A program made the translations under genes and the position numbers. From Aeromonas piscicola (GTDB lineage: Bacteria; Pseudomonadota; Gammaproteobacteria; Enterobacterales; Aeromonadaceae), in the NCBI RefSeq assembly GCF_000820005.1, contig NZ_CDBL01000080.1, positions 59,696 to 123,695 of the forward strand: a stretch of 64,000 bases of DNA, read 5' to 3'. Under the pieces are notes generated by a model that was not told the DNA's origin, made no database searches, and saw only the letters and a list, made by a program, of their open reading frames with translations. Below, in pieces: positions 59,747-64,000 of this stretch. Within the stretch, counting starts at the first letter, position 1. Each line of letters opens with the position of its first letter.

Positions 59747-59862
59747 GCAGCTTGAACGAGCGCGGATCCTGATGAGTGCGCCGAGCGCCCTGTCATCGTC
59801 ATCACAGGCCCGGCGAGCCTCGGAAAGGAGGGTTCAGTATGGCCAGTCCGGTCACTGAGTTG
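59711..59862 (+). repeat. Duplicated junction between the two permease genes
   Basis: GAAAGGAGG...ATGG(T/C)CAGT(T/C)CGGTCACTGAG occurs at 59711-59746 (end of permease 1) and 59823-59858 (start of permease 2). In the permease 1 frame both encode an ERR-xQ-xGQxGH-stop tail; in the other frame the second is the ribosome site and MASPVTE start of permease 2. So the first copy is also a vestigial start with a ribosome site (ATG at 59727). The ~75 bases between are unique. Confidence 0.92.
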
Positions 59863-60501
59863 TTGGCACAAGCACTGCCACTGCTGGCGGTGGGCGCGGG
59901 CCAGACCCTCACCATCTCCCTGCTCGCCATCCTGTTTGCCACTCTCGGCGGTGTGGGTTATGGCGTGCTGGCGCAACAGGGAGGTCGGTTGGTTCGGGGA
60001 CTGCTGCGGGTTTATCTGGAGCTGTTTAGGGTGGTACCCGTGCTGGTGTGGCTCTACCTCTTCTTCTTCGGGTTGCCGATCTTCTTCGGCCTCGATATTC
60101 CGGCCTTCTGGTGCGCCGTGCTGGTGCTCGCCCTCTGGGGCGCCAGCGAGGTGGGGGAAGTGGTGCGCGGTGGTCTGGGGTCGCTGGCACGTGGTCAGCA
60201 GGAGGCCGGGCTGGCGCTCGGACTCTCAACCTGGCAGCTCTATCGCCATGTGTTGCTGCCTCAGGCGTTGCAGCGGCTGACACCGCCGACCATCAACATC
60301 TACACCCGCATCATCAAGACCAGCTCGCTGGCGGTGCTGATCGGGGTGGTGGAGGTGATCAAGGTGGGCCAGCAGATCATCGAGCGCACCTACGCCTCGG
60401 TGCTTATCTACGGTCTGCTGTTTCTGTTCTTTTTCTTGGTCTGCTATCCGCTCTCGCTCGCCTCGCGCCGGCTGGAGCAAAAATGGGGTAATGCGGTATG
60501 A
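59839..60501 (+). CDS. Polar amino-acid ABC transporter permease 2
   Basis: This 220-residue membrane permease carries LFRVVPVLVWLYLFFFGLP and the EAA loop (EAGLALGLSTWQLYRHVLLP). It pairs with permease 1. The ATG at 59839 has a GAAAGGAGG site; an upstream in-frame ATG lies in the unique spacer and is not supported. It overlaps the ATPase gene as ATGA. Confidence 0.92.
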   Translation: MASPVTELLAQALPLLAVGAGQTLTISLLAILFATLGGVGYGVLAQQGGRLVRGLLRVYLELFRVVPVLVWLYLFFFGLPIFFGLDIPAFWCAVLVLALWGASEVGEVVRGGLGSLARGQQEAGLALGLSTWQLYRHVLLPQALQRLTPPTINIYTRIIKTSSLAVLIGVVEVIKVGQQIIERTYASVLIYGLLFLFFFLVCYPLSLASRRLEQKWGNAV

Positions 60502-61259
60502 CACCTCTGCTTGAACTTAAGCTCGTCAGCAAACAATTCGGCCAAAACCGGGTACTGGATCGGGTCAGCCTCAGCGTGCGCGCCGGGGAGGTGATCGTCA
60601 TCCTGGGGCCGAGCGGCTGTGGCAAGAGCACCTTGTTGCGCACCCTCAACGGGCTCGAGCCCATTCAGAGGGGCGAGATCCGCTTCGACGGCGTGCTGCT
60701 GGATGGTGCCACCGACTGGCAACGGCTGCGCCAGCGCATCGGCATGGTGTTCCAGAGCTATCACCTCTTCCCCAACCTGACGGTGCTGGAGAACGTGCTG
60801 CTCGGCCCCCTTCAGGTGCAAAAACGGGAGCGGCAGGAGGCCCTGCTGCAGGCGGAGCAGCTGCTGACCCGCATCGGCCTGTGGGAGCGGCGTCACGACT
60901 ATCCGCGCCAGCTCTCCGGCGGCCAGCAGCAGCGCATCGCCATAGTGCGGGCCCTGTGCATGAACCCGCAGGTGATGCTGTTTGACGAGGTCACCGCCGC
61001 CCTGGATCCCGAGATGGTGCAGGAGGTGCTGGAGGTGATCCGGGATCTCGCGGGCAGCGGCATGACCCTGCTCATCGTCACCCACGAGCTGGCGTTTGCC
61101 CAGGCGGTGGCGGATCGCATCGTCTTCATGGATGGCGGCCACATTCTGGAGCAGGGCGCCCCCCACCAGTTCTTCGATAACCCCAGGAGCCAGCGCGCAC
61201 GCCAGTTCCTCGCCAAGTTTTCTTATACAAATGTCATCAAACGAAAGGAGTCAGCATGA
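60498..61259 (+). CDS. Amino-acid ABC transporter ATP-binding protein
   Basis: This 253-residue ATPase has Walker A GPSGCGKST (residues about 36-44), the Q-loop MVFQSYHLFPNLTVLENV, signature LSGGQQQRIAIVRAL, and Walker B VMLFDEVTAALDPEM with the H-loop VTHELAFA. It powers the two permeases and overlaps the binding-protein gene as ATGA. Confidence 0.95.
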   Translation: MTPLLELKLVSKQFGQNRVLDRVSLSVRAGEVIVILGPSGCGKSTLLRTLNGLEPIQRGEIRFDGVLLDGATDWQRLRQRIGMVFQSYHLFPNLTVLENVLLGPLQVQKRERQEALLQAEQLLTRIGLWERRHDYPRQLSGGQQQRIAIVRALCMNPQVMLFDEVTAALDPEMVQEVLEVIRDLAGSGMTLLIVTHELAFAQAVADRIVFMDGGHILEQGAPHQFFDNPRSQRARQFLAKFSYTNVIKRKESA

Positions 61260-62092
61260 AAAAAATCACCTCGGTTCTATTTAGTGCCTTGCTGGGACTG
61301 GGTCTTGCCAGCGGCGCTGCCCATGCGGCGGATGGTTCTCTCGACAAGATCAAGGCGCGTGACAAGCTCATCGTCGGCGTCTTCACCGACAAGCCCCCCT
61401 TCGGCTACGTTGATGAGAAGGGGAACTACGTAGGCTTTGACACGGATCTCGGTCGCCGCTTCGCCAAGGACCTGCTGGGGGACGAGAACAAGATCGAGTT
61501 CGTGGCAGTGGAGCCCGCCAGCCGCATCCCCTTCCTGCAGAGCGACAAGGTGGATCTGATCCTCGCCAATATGACGGTGACCCCGGAGCGGCGCGAGGTG
61601 GTGGATTTCACCAACCCGAACCTGCGAGTGGCGGTACAGGTGCTGGTGCCGGAAGGGAGCGCGGCCAAGAAACTGGATGATCTGGCCAGCAAGACCCTGA
61701 TCGTCACCACGGGCACCACAGCCGACATCTGGCTGACCCGCAATCATCCGGAGTGGAAGGTGCTCAAGTTCGAGAAGAATACCGAATCCTTGCAAGCGCT
61801 GGCGCAGGGACGCGGTGATGCCTACGCCCAGGACAACCTGGTGCTGTTCAGCTGGGCCAAGGAGAATCCGGGCTACCGGGTCCTGCCCGAGAAGCTGGGC
61901 TCGGAAGACCCCATAGCGCCGGCGGTGAAGAAGGGCAATATCGAGCTGCGCGACTGGGTCAACGACCGCCTCGCCAAGCTGGGGGAAGAGAAGTACCTGC
62001 TCAAGCTCTATGACCAGTATGTGCGCGACAAGTTGAGCACCGATACCGATCCCAACGACGTGATAGTGGAAGGAGGCAAGTGGCAGGGCTGA
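61256..62092 (+). CDS. Amino-acid ABC transporter periplasmic binding protein
   Basis: The 278-residue product has a signal peptide (cleavage after AHA, residue 24) and the family-3 solute-binding fold: DKLIVGVFTDKPPFGYVDEK-like start, GFDTDLGRRFAKDLLGD, NMTVTPERREVVDFTNP and a late DAYAQDN. The conserved Arg and Asp that hold the amino-acid backbone are present. The ligand is unknown. Its gene ends the operon; a terminator follows. Confidence 0.94.
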   Translation: MKKITSVLFSALLGLGLASGAAHAADGSLDKIKARDKLIVGVFTDKPPFGYVDEKGNYVGFDTDLGRRFAKDLLGDENKIEFVAVEPASRIPFLQSDKVDLILANMTVTPERREVVDFTNPNLRVAVQVLVPEGSAAKKLDDLASKTLIVTTGTTADIWLTRNHPEWKVLKFEKNTESLQALAQGRGDAYAQDNLVLFSWAKENPGYRVLPEKLGSEDPIAPAVKKGNIELRDWVNDRLAKLGEEKYLLKLYDQYVRDKLSTDTDPNDVIVEGGKWQG

Positions 62093-62171
62093 GCCTGCCA
62101 GAAATGCTGAGAGTGTAAAGTGTGTGAAGTCTTGGTTCCGTTGGTCCGCAAACCGCAAGGTTTGACCTTTC

Positions 62172-62201
62172 AGGCGTCCCCCTCGGGTGGCGCCTTTTTT
62201 T
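62172..62201 (+). terminator. Terminator of the ABC transporter operon
   Basis: AGGCGTC-CC and GG-GGCGCCT pair with one mismatch and one G-T around CTCG, followed by TTTTTTT, 80 bp after the last stop. Confidence 0.9.
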
Positions 62202-62218
62202 CGCATGCGAAAAAGAAC

Positions 62219-62401
62219 CGGGCACCGGAGCGGGTGGTCAGCAAGGATGAGCTATCCCCGCACGGGCTTGGCCGCCCGCGTGAGCCTTATGATCGCAGCG
62301 TCGACGTGCACATCTGCAATATCCGCCAGAAGTTGCAGGCGCTGGCGGGCGAGGCCATAGGCATAGAGACGGGGTGCAGCATAGGATACCGGCTGGCATG
62401 A
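62219..62401 (+). pseudogene. Remnant of an OmpR-family (CpxR-like) response regulator
   Basis: Only the C-terminal part of a winged-helix DNA-binding domain remains: VSKDELS...LGRP-REPYDRSVDVHICNIRQKL ... SIGYRLA-stop. The receiver domain and first half of the DNA-binding domain are missing; the frame is cut off by the transporter terminator. The stop overlaps the ATG of the kinase remnant (ATGA). Confidence 0.88.
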
Positions 62402-63198
62402 TCCTCAAGGGGCGCCTGTTCTGGAAGATACTGTTCGGCTTCTGGTTCACCATATTGTGGGTCTCCTTCAGCCTCTACCGCCATGAGGGTCCACCGGAAC
62501 AGCGGATGGCAAAGCAGCTGGCGCCACCACAACCCCGCAGCAGCTGGCTCAACATGCCGCCCCCCATGCGGTGGACCTGCGACCTCTTCTTCAGCGCCCT
62601 GAGCGGCTGCAACTGGCCATAGGTCTTGCCCTGCAGGATCCAGCCAGGATCGAAGGATCCCTGGCGCGGACCCAGCTCGAGACCCAGCGCATGGACAAGA
62701 TGATAGGCGAGCAGCTCACCCTCACCCGCGCCAGCCATGGTGAGCCGGAAGGCAAGGAGTATCACGATCTGCAGGCGCTGGTCGAGGCTGTGGTGAGCGA
62801 CACCCGTTACGAGGCGCAGCATCTGGGGGGGCGAGAGAAGGGATCAGGCGGATGAGGAGGTCGAGTACACCGTCTGCCTGATCCGCCGCGCCCTCGACAA
62901 CGTGGTGCTGCGCAATACCCTGCGCTTCTCTCAGGCGGCCCAGGTCATCACCCTGACCCTGCAGCGGCAGGGAGCAGAGTTTGTCATCGCGGTGGCGGAT
63001 CAGGGTATGGGAGTGGATGAGAGCAAGCTCTCCAGCATCCTCGATCCCTTCGTGCGAATCGGTTCCCCCGCTGCGGGTAAAGGCTATGGGCTGGGACTCG
63101 CCATCACTCGTAAAGCCATCAAGGCCCAGGGTGGCGGGGTCGAGGCCAGCAATGGCGAGCAAGACGACCTGGTCACTTCCCTCCATCTGCCGGGCTAA
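62398..63198 (+). pseudogene. Decayed CpxA-like sensor histidine kinase
   Basis: Three frames in a row carry parts of one kinase. The first (62398-62622) has the N-terminal membrane helix (LFWKILFGFWFTILWVSFSL) and stops early. The second (62571-62855) has RLQLAIGLALQDPARIEGSLART, the dimerisation helices, but the H-box histidine itself is lost at the junction. The third (62857-63198) has a degraded N-box, DQGMGVDE and GYGLGLAI ATP-site boxes. The periplasmic sensor part is deleted. It cannot make a working kinase. Confidence 0.92.
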
Positions 63199-63255
63199 CC
63201 CCTTATTCCAGCTTAACCATCTGGTTGCGACGCTCGAGAACGGTGAGGCAGGCAC

Positions 63256-63756
63256 TCATCCCCGCAACCTTTGCAGCTGGCCGATGGCCGCACCTGTGGA
63301 TCGGAAGGCAAACTCGGTGGGCGAAATCCCGGCCAGCTTGCGCCACTCGCAGGCGGCCACATCATCGGCTGCAACGACGGCGGGTTTGTGCGCCAGCTCC
63401 AGCATGAAGACGGTATCGCAGGTATGATAGACCACATCGTCATAGGGATAGACGTTGGCAAAGGAGCCGAGATAGCGAAGCACCTCTTCCCCCAGATCCA
63501 GCCCCAGCTCCTCTTTCAGCTCCCTCACCAGCGCCTCCTCCAGCGACTCACCGGGATCGACAAAGCCGCCGGGCAGATCCAGCAATCCCTTGCCAGGGTC
63601 ACGCCCTCGCACCGCAACCAGCACTTCATCCTGCCAGCATAAGGCCACCATCACGGCCGACGCCACATTCTGGAAAAAATGAAAACCACAGCCACAGGCA
63701 AACTCTTTCTCGCTGCGTTTTTGCAGCGATTTAACACCACAGCGCGGGCAAAACAT
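63256..63756 (-). CDS. Nudix hydrolase with zinc ribbon
   Basis: This 166-residue protein has an N-terminal zinc ribbon (CPRC near residue 3 and CGCGF near 22) and a complete Nudix box (GGFVDPGESLEEA, RELKEELGL, about residue 68). It resembles NudC-type and NUDT-like pyrophosphatases, but lacks the SQPWPFP motif, so NAD specificity is doubtful. The ATG at 63756 (MFCPRCG) is preferred because a GGGAG site precedes it; ATGs at 63765, 63789 and 63801 would lengthen it. Confidence 0.85.
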   Translation of the reverse strand: MFCPRCGVKSLQKRSEKEFACGCGFHFFQNVASAVMVALCWQDEVLVAVRGRDPGKGLLDLPGGFVDPGESLEEALVRELKEELGLDLGEEVLRYLGSFANVYPYDDVVYHTCDTVFMLELAHKPAVVAADDVAACEWRKLAGISPTEFAFRSTGAAIGQLQRLRG

Positions 63757-63950
63757 AGGGGCCATCTCCCATTTGAAACCAAAGTGCATTGTATGCCGCA
63801 AAGCCTCTTCAAATCAGCCTGCATAGAGCCCACGCTCAGCAGGTACTAGAAAGCAAAGGCCCCGTAGCCGAAATACAAAAGGCCCTCCCAAGCGGGAAAG
63901 CCTTGTTGGGATGGAGCTTAGCTGTGATGAAAATTGGCAAAAAACACACG

Positions 63951-63979
63951 AAAAAAAGCCCAGTCTTTCGACTGGGCTT
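63951..63979 (-). terminator. Terminator of the tRNA-Asp transcript
   Basis: On the minus strand AAGCCCAGTC-GAAA-GACTGGGCTT, a 10-bp perfect stem with a GNRA tetraloop, is followed by seven T. It lies 11 bp after the tRNA 3' end. Confidence 0.93.
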
Positions 63980-63989
63980 CTCAATTTAC

Positions 63990-64000
63990 TGGCGGAGCGG
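63990..64000 (-). tRNA. tRNA-Asp, 3' end only (continues beyond window)
   Basis: On the minus strand the last 11 bases read CCGCTCCGCCA, which equals the 3' acceptor strand, discriminator G and encoded CCA of gammaproteobacterial tRNA-Asp (5' strand GGAGCGG). The strong terminator just after it supports a tRNA transcript. The rest of the gene is outside the window, so identity rests on 11 bases. Confidence 0.6.

Noticed and set aside
59776..59838. Upstream extension of permease 2
   Set aside because: The extension lies in the unique spacer and has no ribosome site; the ATG at 59839 follows GAAAGGAGG.
59711..59862. Mini mobile element behind the tail duplications
   Set aside because: The inserts at the five loci differ in length and sequence and share no ends, so one element cannot explain them.

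Overview
The window reads as a chromosomal segment of a GC-rich gammaproteobacterium, most probably Aeromonas. This rests on the gene content and order (rpoE-rseABC-lepA-lepB-rnc-era-recO-pdxJ; epd-pgk-fbaA; sdhE/cptA divergent from ygfZ), close similarity of many products to enterobacterial and Vibrio proteins, and a VxrAB-type two-component system. Genus was inferred by eye, not by search. The 64 kb are almost all ordinary coding sequence. There is no CRISPR array, no insertion sequence and no rRNA; one tRNA gene just enters at the right edge.

Region by region: 1-9.2 kb holds an N-acetylgalactosamine (GalNAc) operon: kbaZ (cut by the left edge), agaS, the four PTS subunits agaV/W/E/F, agaA, kbaY, then a secreted clan GH-D glycosidase. 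Together they would release, import, deacetylate, deaminate and cleave GalNAc down to triose phosphates; no dedicated tagatose-6-phosphate kinase is present. 9.2-18 kb is the minus-strand sigma-E operon running rpoE to pdxJ, headed by an exact-spacing sigma-E promoter. 18-26.4 kb carries nadB, cptA-sdhE, ygfZ, a LysR/PACE-efflux pair, cutA-dsbD and a small lipoprotein. 26.4-34.6 kb carries puuB, a glycolytic cluster (ROK kinase-epd-pgk-fbaA), hemE and nudC. 34.8-41.4 kb carries putA, an SH3 membrane protein, a potassium channel and a chemoreceptor. The only gene-free stretch over 300 bp lies between putA and the SH3 gene (37974-38347); it holds a palindrome pair, a terminator and a duplicated gene tail. 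41.4-47.8 kb carries glnE, an AT-rich orphan HsdR-N-type nuclease, a ygfF-like dehydrogenase and two acetyltransferases. 47.9-53 kb is a glycosidase-like secreted protein, a DUF2861-like protein and a VxrAB-like system whose sensor kinase is frameshifted. 53-64 kb carries asmA, a prolyl oligopeptidase lipoprotein, a threonine-synthase-like/amino-acid ABC transporter operon, a decayed two-component system, a Nudix hydrolase and the end of a tRNA-Asp gene.

The most unusual signal is not a gene. At five separate loci (nadB, the SH3 gene, the chemoreceptor gene, the prolyl oligopeptidase gene and the first ABC permease gene) the 3' end of the coding sequence, including its stop codon, is repeated 40-115 bp further downstream. 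Several of the differences between gene and copy fall at synonymous third positions, as if the copy had once been a real gene end. This recurrent 'tail duplication' is reported locus by locus and as one overall finding.
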